23,811 nt of DNA from Nemertoderma westbladi (taxonomy: Eukaryota; Xenacoelomorpha; Nemertodermatida; Nemertodermatidae): contig JAUCBJ010003775.1 of NCBI GenBank assembly GCA_032718475.1, forward strand, positions 1 through 23,811. The letters are read 5' to 3'. Positions within the stretch are counted from its first letter, which is position 1; each line of letters opens with the position of its first letter. The translations under genes and the position numbers were made by a program. Shown piece by piece: positions 1 to 10,130 of this stretch. A model generated the notes under the pieces. It was not told the origin of the DNA. It searched no databases and was given only the letters and a program-made list of their open reading frames with translations.

Positions 1-105
1 TATTATATGTATAATTTCAGCTATACATTGTACAAATTCATTAATAACTTCAGTGTCGCAGTCTGTATTTGGGTGGCTGGAACTCATATTAGCGGCCCAT
101 ACGTG

Positions 106-2142
106 TCATGCTTCGTGGAGAAGATTGGTCATATCCATTAGCCCAGGGTCGTCCCGCGATCCAGGGTCGTCGATAATCGTCCCCGCGATGGTGACTACAT
201 CAACTACGGGTTCTACCATTGAATCCGTGACTGTAAAAAAAATAAATTTTCAATGAAAATAACAGCGCATGACAAAAATAACATGCAGTGTGATACATGA
301 TACACTAATTTGATTTATCGATGTTCAAATACCTCTAAACTAGAGGAGAGGTATTATATTTTGGAGACGGGGGGGGGGGGGGGGGGGGGTGTGGCGGGTG
401 GGGTTAACGCAAATCCCATCTCAGCGAATTAATATCTCTGTATTATGTCTCTATTGTCTCAATGTTAAATTATCGATTTAGGGAAAGGAGTAGGGATTAT
501 TTACAAAGGGGTCCTTTATGTTACTATGTTACTTAATTAGGTCCTGCGTCATTAGCCTTAGGTGTTGCCTACAGTAGTTTTATTTATACAGAAAATATAT
601 TTATTCCCAGCAAAGATTAAATTGTAACATGTATTATTGACTTTTGTTTATTGATCTGGTCATAATTGCATGTCACTGTAACCTGCTCCTTTTCATTAAC
701 GACACCAGGATATTGAACCAAAGCAATTAATAATACATTTTTGGTCAACGTTGGTTTTTAGGTATGAGCCCAAAAAACCTAACTTTTGGCCTAGGTTATG
801 GGTTTTTGGATAAAAATGATTATTTATTATTATTATTTGAAAATTATGAAAAAAATTATTATTATCTGAAAAAATACAAAGAAGTTGCGGTGTAAAGTAA
901 GACAAAAGATATGTATTTTATAATATAAAAATTAATCTTTTTACCTTTGTTTCCTTGAAACCGCCGGATATCGCAATACGTATGATGCACACTGCGAACG
1001 TGACGCTCCAGAGCTGCATTAGAGAAACCCTCTCTATTGCGGTTCACTTTCTCAAGTATCTTTATAATACCAATCTTTGAGAGAGAAACCTTCGACTCAC
1101 AATATTCCTTTGCCTTTGCCGATGATCGACCTGAAATGTTCACTTTCTTTGCGAGTTGTCTTGACATTAACGCTTCAAATTGTCGACAAAGTGCATTTCT
1201 AAAATTACAACCCCCTTGCAGTGATAAATACGAAACTACATTAGGATGTTCAGCTAGAGCTACCAATTCCTCAATCGTATTGGCTGGACGAAGATCAGAA
1301 TTTTCTCCTTGGGGTTCATTAATCGTTGCCTGCATTTCTTTCTTCCATTTGGACATGTTGGAAAGGAACATTCCCACCTTGATTTCTAGCGACAAAATAC
1401 TCTTTCTATTGTTTTCCTGCAAATGGTAAGTACATTCTAGGAGCTCTCGATCCGTTAGTGACTTAATGTCGAACTTATCATCTTTGTTGAAGACTTTCAC
1501 ACTACATTCCCTGGTATTTTTTCGACAATACACAGAGTTGTAAATGGATTCATCTTCACCTGTTTTATCATTAGCTAACTTCTCCGAAATACCGGTAGTC
1601 TTGGAGGCGGTATGATGGTTTATTATAGGTGCTGGTAATGCTTGAGCTTGAGGGGCTACTGGTGGAGATATAAACTCTACTTCCGTAGTGCCAGAATGCA
1701 GTTGTCTATCTCTAAAAATATTAGGACGTTTGCTGGGTTGTCGCGTACAGCCATCTTCATCAGAAGATGCCATTGCTGGCCCTATCGATTTGTACGACTT
1801 GAACGTTAGGCGCTTCCTAGTCCCGCCCATTCTATCTACAACTCTCGGTGTTGCGTTAAATATTTGTTCGAAGCGAAACTTTCCACATAATTTCATTGAC
1901 CGAGCTTTCTCGAGAATAACCATGAAGTCTTCTTCTTCAGTATAGCCATGCGTTAGAATACTGCACTGTGAATATTGTTTCCCATCATAGATGACATCGT
2001 AGTAACCGCCACCAACCCTGAGATCACCATTCGTTTCGGATAAGTCTACATCCGCCTCAATATTAGCAACAAAGAACGACTCATCTTTACGACAATAAAC
2101 AATCACATCGGTATATGGGTGCAATTCCCGGTTGTAACTCAT
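106..2142 (-). CDS. DUF4806-like transposon-associated protein, probable two-exon gene
   Basis: Exon 1 (2142-945) starts with ATG and reads about 399 codons. The N-terminal ~80 residues (VIVYCRKDESFFVANIEADV, then a GGGYYDVIYDGKQYS stretch) look like the head of DUF4806 proteins. A Ser/Pro/Gln-rich linker follows, and residues ~285-380 resemble the DUF4806 core: IEELVALAEHPNVVSYLSLQ, GG, then LAKKVNISGRSS. At 945/944 there is a donor (CAAAG|GTAAAAAG). A strong acceptor (T-rich tract then ACAG) lies at 231-234, and splicing there adds an acidic tail ending TNLLHEA at a TGA at 106-108. The joined length is 1323 nt, divisible by three. Unspliced, the frame instead runs to 862 through AT-rich sequence. 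DUF4806 proteins are known next to TNP2-like transposases in animal transposons; the gene upstream on this strand is one. Role unknown. The domain call is from memory of the family; the second exon is inference. Confidence 0.6.
231..944 (-). other. Probable intron of the DUF4806-like gene, filled with repeats
   Basis: This stretch lies between the inferred donor (944-943) and acceptor (231-234). It contains a run of 21 G (369-389). At 400-500 it has a segment similar to the reverse complement of about 18290-18200 (shared words TTAACGCAAAT and AAATTAT). It also has a minus-strand copy of the AGGAGCAGGTTACAG repeat at 641-693. An alternative acceptor (TATTTTTTCAG, about 870) would continue into low-complexity Asn/Ile-rich sequence, which I consider less likely. 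Confidence 0.4.
641..693 (-). repeat. Dispersed repeat R, short copy in the probable intron
   Basis: The reverse complement reads AAAAGGAGCAGGTTACAGTG, then after a diverged stretch AATAAAC. Confidence 0.6.
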
Positions 2143-2423
2143 TGCTTATGAGGTCAAGAAATCGGTAACAAAATATACAATTATAATAAAAAGTGATGAT
2201 AATTAACGGGATATATAATAGGTCTGTAGGTAGGTATCTTCTAATTGAGTTTACAGCATCTGCTCACAGAAGTGAAATAGTTTTATCTACAAAGTATATA
2301 CTGTAGTTTGAAACTTAACGATTGATAATTACAGAATCAAAGTTTGTTATGAATTATTAGAGAGTCAATATAGTAATGGTAAATATATAAAGTTCACAAG
2401 TAGCGTAATACATGGAATACAAT
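2143..2423. other. Spacer between transposase stop and DUF4806-like start
   Basis: A 281-bp AT-rich gap between the two minus-strand reading frames. I saw no polyadenylation hexamer on the minus strand here, so the two frames could be parts of one alternatively spliced transcription unit, as in CACTA elements. That is inference. Confidence 0.3.
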
Positions 2424-4053
2424 TTAGTTACAAAACATCGTAACATAAAACACATTCTCATTGTTGAACAAATGGGGAAAACAGATGCACCACTTGAAGA
2501 TGGAACTATCTACGGACAAGTTTGAAATAATTGCTCCCTTCTTGAAAAAGCCTTCCCCGAATGGAAGGCTTTTGTAGATCTCCTGACCAGCAACAACAGT
2601 AAAAACGTCATCAACAAATGTCAGTGAGTGACCTGAGACTACGAGATTGGTACCGGTACTGGTACTGAAAGTTTGAACTTTAGAAAGCAACATATACCTA
2701 CCATCAATAAATATGCAGTTCCCCTTTTTAGGCAAGAAAACCTTAGGGTTCAGTGTTTTTTCAGCACAAATTGTGGAACAGGTATCAAATAAAACTCCAC
2801 TTATTGCCTCCTTGTGAATTAAATCTAATCGTTTCGATCGCAACCGTTTCTTGAGTACAGCCATGAACGATTCGAATTGGAAAGCACTCCATTTATCCAG
2901 TGCACCATACATAGAGCAAAAATCAGGAAGATGTGTCAATAAATGGACATTGAAGGTGTATACTGAATGAGAATAAAGGCCATCAATTTCATCATGGAAC
3001 TCGTTAATCAATTTCTTAGCAATATTTAAGAATCGTATTTGTGATACCAACATTTCAGATACTAAAATACGAATAGCCAAGTGAAGTTTCATTAGGTTAT
3101 TAAAATAAGAAGTAGGAAGATATTCCTTTAAAAGCGGGGACGCATACAATAGAATAGATCGAAATTCTGTCGCCTTGAAGTGTGACACCTCATCAAAACC
3201 TCGCACTGGACGGTTGAATATAAGAGGCATGTGCATACCAAATGACTTCAATAGTACATTAAGGGAGGCTTTTCTAGAAGGGATAAGAACGCAGGGCAAG
3301 GGCATTGTCCGATTGCATATTGAATCGTATGAAGTCCATGCAGCTATAAGTTGTTTTGTTACACCCATGCAAACAGAATGCATATACTCCGGTGGCAGTC
3401 CTGACGACAAACCTACAATTGCTCGAAGGGGACAGAGTTGTTTTTGATGGCCAGGGTCAGTCATCTGCAAGTATTCAATATCGCTTCGCGGTGGTGCATG
3501 TCTGTCACAAAAGTACACCTTTGTACCATCATGAATGCCTTTTATTTTACAGTATGTACATGGCCAATATCCAGAGTGACCCTTAGTACATAACAACATA
3601 CTTCGAGCAGGCGTATCTACAGTTAGAAAAATAACATTTATAGAGTTATTTATAACATACTTAACAAAAGGATCAAGGTACTCATTCATGTTAGTTGGCT
3701 TTTGTAATGGACCAAGCCATAAGGCAACGATAAATGTCCCTACATCTTTCCTCCCATAAACACCTCCTAGGATAGGCCAAAAAGCACCATTTGACGACTT
3801 AATCCAAGGAGTTCCATCGATGTTTATTATAATCGGTGAACTATGATACTTCAGAGGAATACCAAAAAAGGACATGGACCCACCAGCACAAGCAATAATA
3901 TCAATGCTGTCAATGGGTAAAAGTGATTGCTGTATATGCTGGTGTCTCAATGTTTTGGCAGTTAATGGCAGACTTGGAATAACTGAATTCAACTCACTTA
4001 GCAAGGTCGAAAATGCCCTGTCACTAACTGAACTGTTATTGGACGACCACTGG
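2424..4053 (-). pseudogene. TNP2/CACTA-like transposase, C-terminal ~540 residues, separated from its start by element X
   Basis: This is the catalytic part of a DNA transposase of the animal TNP2-like (CACTA/EnSpm-type) class. Visible family motifs in order are IINIDGTPWIKSSNGAFWPI, then VDTPARSMLLCTKGHSGYWP followed by CTYC (a CxxC zinc-binding pair after KGH), then LPPEYMHSVCMGV, and later the HLLTHLPDFCSMYGALDKWS region. The Asp of NIDG and of VDTPARS, and the acidic-x-MH site, are the likely active-site positions; family members usually have DYMH, here EYMH. No ATG opens this part: the frame runs 5' through WSSNNSSVSDRAFSTLLSEL straight to the edge of X at 4054. The missing N-terminus is at 11099-11504. 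Without X the ORF would be 676 residues with no stop or frameshift. Class assignment is from remembered motifs; the split is seen directly. Confidence 0.85.
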
Positions 4054-4657
4054 CAGTCAGGGAGATCATCAAATTTGAGAATACCTCAAATTTCAAATTA
4101 TAGACCCAATTTTGGAATTACCTCAATTTTAATACAAGGTTAGGTTCATTCTCTAAATTTGAGTTATACCCCAAATTTGAATTTCATAGCAGCATAGTCA
4201 GATACAGACAGAAGTCATAGTTGCCCTAGTTCAGTAGTTGTTAACTTGTTACTGTATTGCAAAGGTAAAAAAATAAACTGATGTAGGCCTAGGGTAGTGT
4301 CTGAGTGTTGTGAAATATAATATTTAAAATTAAAACATATTCAGTAGGCCTATTAGGCTACTGGTAGGGGTGCAGTGGGGTGGCTGATCAGATGGTAGAC
4401 ATATAAAACGAAGTACAGAGCTTAAAGAACTTATATTTTTATATTGTTACTTTTTTTGCTTGAATATGCCCTAAAATCGGGAGAAAAAGTAGTAGGCCTA
4501 CTTTTTTTCCCCACTAGTAGGGAAAAAGTTGTCCCCGTAATATCTGAATATTGTAACTTTTTGTTGGGCACAGCTTTTGCAAAGTCGGCAACACAGCAAC
4601 TAAAATTTTGCATTGATTTTACTTTTTCTCCTGGTAATAAAAGTAAAATAAAACATT

Positions 4658-4922
4658 GGCACTTGTGTCAAATAGGGCTGTAGGAGACCCTCCTAGCTCC
4701 TATTCTGCTAATCCTGAAATCACCAAAACTAAAGTCACTTTCACTAGTGTCCGGTTACAGGGTTAGCAAAGGAGCAGGTTACAGAGGTGAGTTGAAAGTA
4801 ACCAAAAAACAATAAACAAGAGTTATGAATATTGATATCACCTGCACTAAATTTCGGCATTAGCTGGTGATTTCAGGATTAGAAGATTAGGAGGGTCACC
4901 TATTTGATTTGACACAAGTGCC
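4658..4922. repeat. Imperfect inverted repeat (MITE-like hairpin) inside X
   Basis: The left arm (4658-4725) starts GGCACTTGTGTCAAAT and ends AATCCTGAAATCACCA. The right arm (4865-4922) is its imperfect reverse complement, from TGGTGATTTCAGGATT to CACAAGTGCC. The loop holds one copy of the GGAGCAGGTTACAG repeat. No clear target duplication was found, so it may be a MITE or a structural part of X. Confidence 0.55.
4769..4817 (+). repeat. Dispersed repeat R, short copy in X
   Basis: AAAGGAGCAGGTTACAGAGG followed by AACCAAAAAACAATAAACAA, in the loop of the inverted repeat 4658-4922. Confidence 0.65.
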
Positions 4923-6180
4923 AAAATATTTTTGGTGGAATTTCTAAAATTTCATTGAAAGTGTTGATCAAAATTTTTGATCGAAATGTATATGTACAAT
5001 CATTTCGCAATGTTAAAATTTTGGAATAAAAAGCAAAATCCATCCCTACACACTATCGACTATTGCAATGCAACTTTAGTGCCTGCAAGGTTTACTCCAG
5101 AAATGAGATAAAGCCTCGAGAATAGGTTGGTGAAAAAGGTTATACTTTTTGCCCAAGTTATAAATGATTCTGGTTCCTCATAAGGTCAATTTATAAGGAT
5201 TTATGTATGTATAGTAGGCCTATAAACAAACAGTCACTTAGATTCCTAAAACATTTCAGATGTCTTGATAAGAAAGCAGAGTCTAAAGACTGTTTAAAAG
5301 ACTAGCGATTAGTGATGAGATGATGATGTTTCTACTGTGTTCCAGGTCCAGCATGTTCCATATGTTAATGACCCTGATAAAGAAGAGGTGATGTATGGAA
5401 AAAGCAGACCCAGACATGGCAGCATGGGCAGATGGGCGGGGCTTGGCCTTCGCTTCATAATTTTATATATATGGTCAGGTCATGATTGCATTGGATGTCT
5501 GGCTGGGATATTATGTTGCACATTGTTGTAATGGAGGATCAGGTTTAGATCTTTACATATAAGTTTAAAGCACATTATCAAATTGAAGTTTATTTGATGT
5601 ATTATTGTATACTGCAGTAGGTGGTGGTTCCAACTTTAGAGTCTCCAGTTGCCAGTCATAACTAACAAAAGAATCAAGTCCACATATATTGTATAAACCA
5701 CGTCAACCTGTCAACCTTTGCGGCAACATTTGTCTGGGCTCCAAACTGATGGTACAGTATTCCAATTGACAGATAGAGCTAGGACAGGCGAATATTACAT
5801 AAGTCTTCAGGCTATCAGGAGAGGAATGGCTTCATTTGATATACAAAGTGTTAAAGAGGACAATAACAACCAGAAAACATATTTTTTTCCGAAGATGTGT
5901 GATATGAATGATGAACAGAACAGATGAATGCCAGAATATCTAAACTTCCAAATTCTGGAATTGATTCAACATCCACAAGATATACAGTTAGGGACAACAG
6001 CCATATATGGACATAACAATGTAGCCAAAAATTACAATAATTTATAGTTGATGCAGCCAAATAATATAAGTGATTCATATATTTGCAGCCAATTTTGGCT
6101 AGATTTACAGAAGAGCTCCAGCCAAATCACTACAGCAAAATTATTTTAAATATAGATGTGCCAGTAGTTAGTGATATGTA

Positions 6181-6820
6181 TGGGGCGCCATTGATGCCAA
6201 TACAGCAATACCCCTATCTAGCTAGTCTGCTAGTAGGGGAGAGGTGTGTAATTTTATCATTGTCAGTAGTAGGCTACTCCTGTACTCAGTCAGTCAATAA
6301 CAGCAATCTAGATAAGAAATGTCAGCTGTATAGTTTTGGCATGTTTGGAAAGACAATTTCCATCTAAATTTATTGGAATCAACGGCAACTGTGCATTTTC
6401 AGCTTTCAGGCAATTTATCTGTCAGACGAGCCCTGTCAGCCTGTATTCTGAACACTTCCGCCCACCTCCTGACATCTACGCCGTAAAGGTGGGCATAAGT
6501 ATGTTTTCTGTTCCATTCGAAGGTGAGGACCTTCGAATACGTAAGGGAAAGGCATGGGCAGCCTTGAATAGGCTTTCCAGGATTTGGAAGTCACCGAGAA
6601 TTAATCGGAAACTTAAGGTCCGATTATTTAGAGCAGCAGTAGTTCCAGTACTCCTCTACGGGAGTCCATGCTGGGCTCTAACTGCTGAGGACACCAAATC
6701 TTCCACTTAATGCCCACCTCATCTAGCTCGTAGGGGTGGGTAAGAGAAACATTCAAGAGTTACAGCGCCCACCTAACACCCTAACGTTTTGATAGGGGTA
6801 TTGGTATCAACGGCGCCCCA
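6181..6820. mobile_element. 640-bp nested element with TGGGGCGCC ends carrying a LINE fragment
   Basis: The left end reads TGGGGCGCCATTGATGCCAA and the right end inverts to TGGGGCGCCGTTGATACCAA; the match extends to CCCCTATC with one 8-base insertion. The flanking dinucleotide is TA on both sides (6179-6180, 6821-6822), too short to be decisive. A second, inner pair of inverted arms rich in GCCCACCT lies at about 6457-6503 and 6707-6748, immediately around the LINE-derived segment. Confidence 0.6.
6519..6701 (+). pseudogene. Non-LTR retrotransposon (LINE) reverse transcriptase fragment
   Basis: About 60 residues in one frame match the C-terminal part of LINE reverse transcriptases: GEDLRIRKGKAWAALNRLSR, then IWKSPRINRKLKVRLFRAAV, then VPVLLYGSPCWALTAEDTK. 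The LLYG-x-x-x-W motif is typical of the endonuclease-reverse transcriptase class. No catalytic domain is present and the frame ends at a TAA just downstream. The fragment sits between the inner inverted arms of the 640-bp element, which suggests capture, not independent insertion. A 10-bp perfect hairpin (ATTCGAAGGT, 6515-6524, with its inverse at 6529-6538) marks its left edge. Confidence 0.75.
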
Positions 6821-6861
6821 TACTGCACTGCCATACAGCCAAAGATATACACCAACCAACC

Positions 6862-6899
6862 CCCCCTCCCCCCCCTGCCCCCCCCCCCCCCCCCCCCCC
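6862..6899. repeat. Poly-C tract (22 C run)
   Basis: A C-rich stretch ending in 22 consecutive C. It is one of three long G/C homopolymers in the window, with 369-389 and 18049-18066. Its length may be unreliable in the assembly. Confidence 0.9.
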
Positions 6900-7055
6900 A
6901 CCCTCAACGCCCAAGGTACAGTACATATGTTTTAAGTCTGTAAGTCAAGAATGAACTGCAGAATTGTAGAGAGTGGTCTACTTAACCTACACTATATAAC
7001 TAATGTATAGCAGATATTGTATATCTGTATAAGAAGTATATTTTGGGCATTAGAG

Positions 7056-8067
7056 ATGGCTTCTAAATTCAGCCGCAATTGTCGCTGCCTTCTTCATGAA
7101 CACCTTGATGAACCAGATGGTGTCGCCTTCAGTTTAGTTAGTCTAAAAAGGAAGAGCAAAAAAGTCCCTAAAAGAGTGCATGATGGCTTAATCGCAAAAG
7201 GGTGGCTGTGGCTGACTCCAACTCAAAATTTTATATGCACGTACTGTCTCTATCATTTCAAAATAATTACTGGGGATGTTGCTGAGAGAGAAGCAACTGC
7301 GGAAGTGGAAGAATGTATTGTGGATGTAGGCGACCATTATGATGATCTGCTAGATAAGGTTAAAAAAAGAATGGTGGATGATGAAGTATTTCGTGGTAAA
7401 ATCATAGATCATGTTGTAAGTTGTTTGGCCAAATCATTAGAAATTGAAATGATTGAAGATACCCGGGAAATAGATCAAAGTATGGTTGAATTTTCAATGA
7501 AAGAAGTGCTTCAAAAAACAAATAAAGATGTAGTCACGTTTTTTAATGCTATAAGTACAAGACAGGCTCCAACAAGCAATGAAAAGAAAGTAAATTATAT
7601 TACAGTTAATGCAATTGAATTTTTAAAGTTTTTGAGAAACACATATCATGGTCCCCTTTCAACACATGAATCACTGTGTAGGTATTTGGTTTCAGGGAGT
7701 AAGTTTTTTGTGAGTTTGTCTTCATGTACCTCTCATACACTATGCAGCTATGTATAGCACAACTTTAAAGTTGTTAAATACTTTTGCAGTCAGAACAAGT
7801 CCACCAACAGGCGAAGTTGTTATTGCGATTGACAATAACCAAGTACTTGGTAAGACATACACACTATATCAACAAGGCTCAGGGCAGCCACTTTCAAAGC
7901 TGTTCTCTGTATTATCCCTTTCAATTTCCCAAGAACTTGGAATTCAAAGCCAGCGACTCACATGGGATGATCTGAATGCTAATAGTCTAGAAACATATTT
8001 TAATAGATGTGGTGATATCTTTGAATCCATCAAGTATTCTTTTATAGAGTCTGAGATTGCCGTTTAG
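7056..8067 (+). CDS. Transposase-like gene of element Y, two exons, C-terminally truncated
   Basis: Exon 1 (7056-7698) starts MASKFSRNCRCLLHEHLDEP. It has a likely zinc-binding N-terminus (CRCLLH, then FICTYCLYHFK), an acidic/basic middle (DVGDHYDDLLDKVKKRMVDD) and ends LCRYLVSG. A canonical donor (GA|GTAAGT) and acceptor (CTTTTGCAG) bound a 91-bp intron (7699-7789). Exon 2 (7790-8067) reads in phase: IRTSPPTGEVVIAIDNNQVL and so on, to SFIESEIAV. The spliced length is 921 nt, 306 residues. The AIDNNQ segment could hold the first catalytic Asp of a DDE transposase; that is inference. Full transposases are longer, so the second half is probably deleted. A second donor (CTTG|GTAAGA, 7850) may be used. 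The family is not recognised. It lies wholly within Y, so it is most likely Y's own enzyme. Confidence 0.6.
7699..7789 (+). other. Intron of the Y transposase-like gene
   Basis: GTAAGT at the 5' end and CTTTTGCAG at the 3' end; 91 bp. Removing it keeps a single open frame across the junction (phase 1). Confidence 0.65.
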
Positions 8068-9120
8068 ATGGCTGAGTTGACAACAGATGATTCTTTGATC
8101 ATGGATAAGTTTTATGGATAGTTTTATATTATTATTAACGGTACCAGGAGTATGCAAAACCAAAAATATCCACTGTCTGACTGTTGCCAAATATGGCTTA
8201 CTACAACAAATAATATGGCCAAAACAACTTATTGAAATAGGAATTAAACGAACTGAAATTGCCATATATGGCTGAAAATTTAGGGAGAAACGATACATAT
8301 TTGGCTGTATTGTAGTAGGCTGATGCCTAATTATGCAATGCTTTTTAACGGTATCCATCTTATAAACATGAAGGTGAAATTTTTGTCTTGTAAGGCAAAA
8401 AGACTTAGAGTCATATAGGGAATGGATTCCATATTACTACAGTATGCGCTAAAGCTTTGTATAGTGCGCCCATTAAGAATTAAATTTACAGTAGTGGACA
8501 GCCAAATATGGCAATGTTTTATAGCCGTATTTGGCAATTTTTCAATCAATGACAATGCAGTATATGGCTGTTGTCCCTAACTGATATAGTAGGTCTTCCT
8601 GAGTCTGTGACTGTGCAGCTGTGTGAGCTTGAATCTCGCAACAGTGAGGATTTGGTCTACTGTTCTTCTTACCAACAGTAAGGCTGTAAGGATAGAGTCT
8701 CTAGTCTTCTGCATTTTTCTCACCAATCACTAACGGAGTTAACAATCATTAAAGTTATTGACTGTAAGTTACTGTGCTGTAAGGTTAAGCCTACCCTGCA
8801 TACATGTCATGTCACAGGTTACACTGGTCACCCATTCTCACCAAGCTCTATAAGCACTAAGCAGCAAAGCCTACTGCTACACCCTACTGCTGACTAGGGC
8901 TCAACAGAAGCTTCGGCTTCGGTTCGGTTCGGGCCGAAGTTTGGCAATTTCGGTTCGGTTCGGCTTCTGCAATTGATACTGCAGAAGCCCGGAGCAAACT
9001 TTGCTAAATATTCCAAGTATTACATTGACTGATTCTGATTGAGCTAAGACCAGAAGACAGTAAGACTAATCAATCTGTCCATCGTTGTACTAATTAATTT
9101 TGGAGTGTAAACGTTAAGCA

Positions 9121-9600
9121 GACACTGGTGCAGAGCAGACAGTGGTACAGACAGTGATGCAGACAGTGGTGCATACACCTGGTGCAGACAGTGGTGCACG
9201 CACTGGTGCAGACAGTGGTGCAACAGTGGTGCAGACACTGGTGCAGACAGTGGTGCAGACACTGGTGCAGACAGTGGTGCAGACACCTGGTGCAGACAGT
9301 GGTGCAGACACTGGTGCAGACAGTGGTGCAGACACTGGTGCAGACAGTGGTGCAGACAGTGTGCAGACAGTGGTGCAGGCAGTGGCAGTGGTGCAGACAG
9401 TGGTGCAGACCCGGGTGCAGACAGTGGTGCAGACACTGGTGCAGACAGTGGTGCAGACAGTGGTGCAGACAGTGGTGCAGGCAGTGGTGCAGATACTGGT
9501 GCAGACAGTGGTGCAGACACTGGTGCAGACAGTGGTGCAGACACTGGTGCAGGCAGTGGAGCAGACAGTGGTGCAGGCACCTTTTGCAGACTGGTGCAGT
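9121..9600. repeat. Left arm: 12-bp tandem array (GGTGCAGACAGT)
   Basis: About 40 units, with GGTGCAGACAGT and GGTGCAGACACT often alternating to give a 24-bp higher-order period. A few units lose or gain bases. Because 12 is divisible by three, both strands stay open and give artificial long frames. Confidence 0.95.
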
Positions 9601-9826
9601 CTGCACTTAATTATTTTCGTACACACCTCTTATAATTATTTGTAATCAGGGCACATTCACCCGCACGCACCTCGACTTGTACTACATACGTCCTCCCTAC
9701 TTCATGTAGAACCTTTCAGTAGTTACTCGCATATTTGTAGATAATAAAGTCTATGATAAAATATAATATAATAGTGCCTGGTGGTATTGTGTTTTGTGGT
9801 ACTCTGGTATTTCAGTATTTTCGCCA
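9601..9826. other. Unique centre of the foldback element
   Basis: About 226 bp of non-repetitive, AT-rich sequence between the two arms. No ORF or known motif was seen. Confidence 0.6.
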
Positions 9827-10130
9827 GGTGTCTGCACCACTGTCTGGACCAGTGTCTGCACCACTGTCTGCACCAGTGTCTGCAAAACTGAAAACTGTCT
9901 GCACCAGTGTCTGTACCACTGTCTGCACCAATGTCTGCACCACTGTCTCCACCAGTGTCTGCACCACTGTCTGCACCACTGTCTGCACCACTGTCTGCAC
10001 CACTGTCCGCACCAGGTGTCTGCACCACTGTCCGCACCAGGTGTCTGCACCACTGTTTGCACGCTGCACCAGTGTCTGCACCACTGGCCGCACCAGGTGT
10101 CTGCACCACTATCTGCACCACTGTCTGCTT
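9827..10130. repeat. Right arm: inverted copy of the 12-bp array
   Basis: The same unit in reverse complement (CTGCACCACTGT / CTGCACCAGTGT), about 24 units. It is shorter than the left arm by roughly 175 bp. It pairs with the left arm as an inverted repeat. Confidence 0.95.

Larger units (their letters stand above)
5985..8583. mobile_element. Element Y: 2.6-kb DNA transposon with CAGTTAGGGA ends and 5-bp target duplication
   Basis: The left end is CAGTTAGGGACAACAGCCAT and the right end is its perfect inverse, with the match running about 23 bases. The flanks are ATATA at 5980-5984 and ATATA at 8584-8588. Copies of a partly palindromic word of the form GCC(A/T)(T/A)ATATGGC crowd both ends: about 5998-6125 on the left, 8150-8570 on the right. 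Y carries a spliced gene on the plus strand (7056-8067) and a nested 640-bp element. Its end sequence and duplication length match those of X. Confidence 0.8.
5697..8681 (+). pseudogene. Unrecognised reading frame of X, split by element Y
   Basis: A plus-strand frame is open from 5697 (just after a TAA at 5694), through FQLTDRARTGEYYISLQAIR and MASFDIQSVKEDNN, to a TGA at 5925-5927. It then stays open through MPEYLNFQILELIQHPQDI to the edge of Y at 5984. On the other side of Y, after the duplicated ATATA (8584-8588), the same frame continues as VGLPESVTVQLCELESRNSE to TAA at 8679-8681. No ATG was chosen; the region may be an internal exon (AG acceptors are present). The product is not recognised. 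The in-frame TGA could be a decayed codon, or the coding impression could be chance, since only about 125 codons are involved. A small candidate exon with coding look (VQHVPYVNDPDKEEVMYGKS) follows an acceptor-like TTCCAG near 5342-5410. Confidence 0.35.

Noticed and set aside
1-861. Outer terminal repeat of the TNP2-like element (CACTA at about 303)
   Set aside because: It falls inside the probable intron and has no inverted partner to the right of 11504; the true end is probably outside the window or not recognisable.
1037-1945. Plus-strand frames within 1037-1945 and 3175-3586
   Set aside because: Antisense shadows of the DUF4806-like and transposase genes.
6355-6440. FIGINGNCAFSAFRQFICQ, faintly like the DGNC motif of OTU proteases
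   Set aside because: The key Asp is Asn, the match is under 25 residues and no His box follows.
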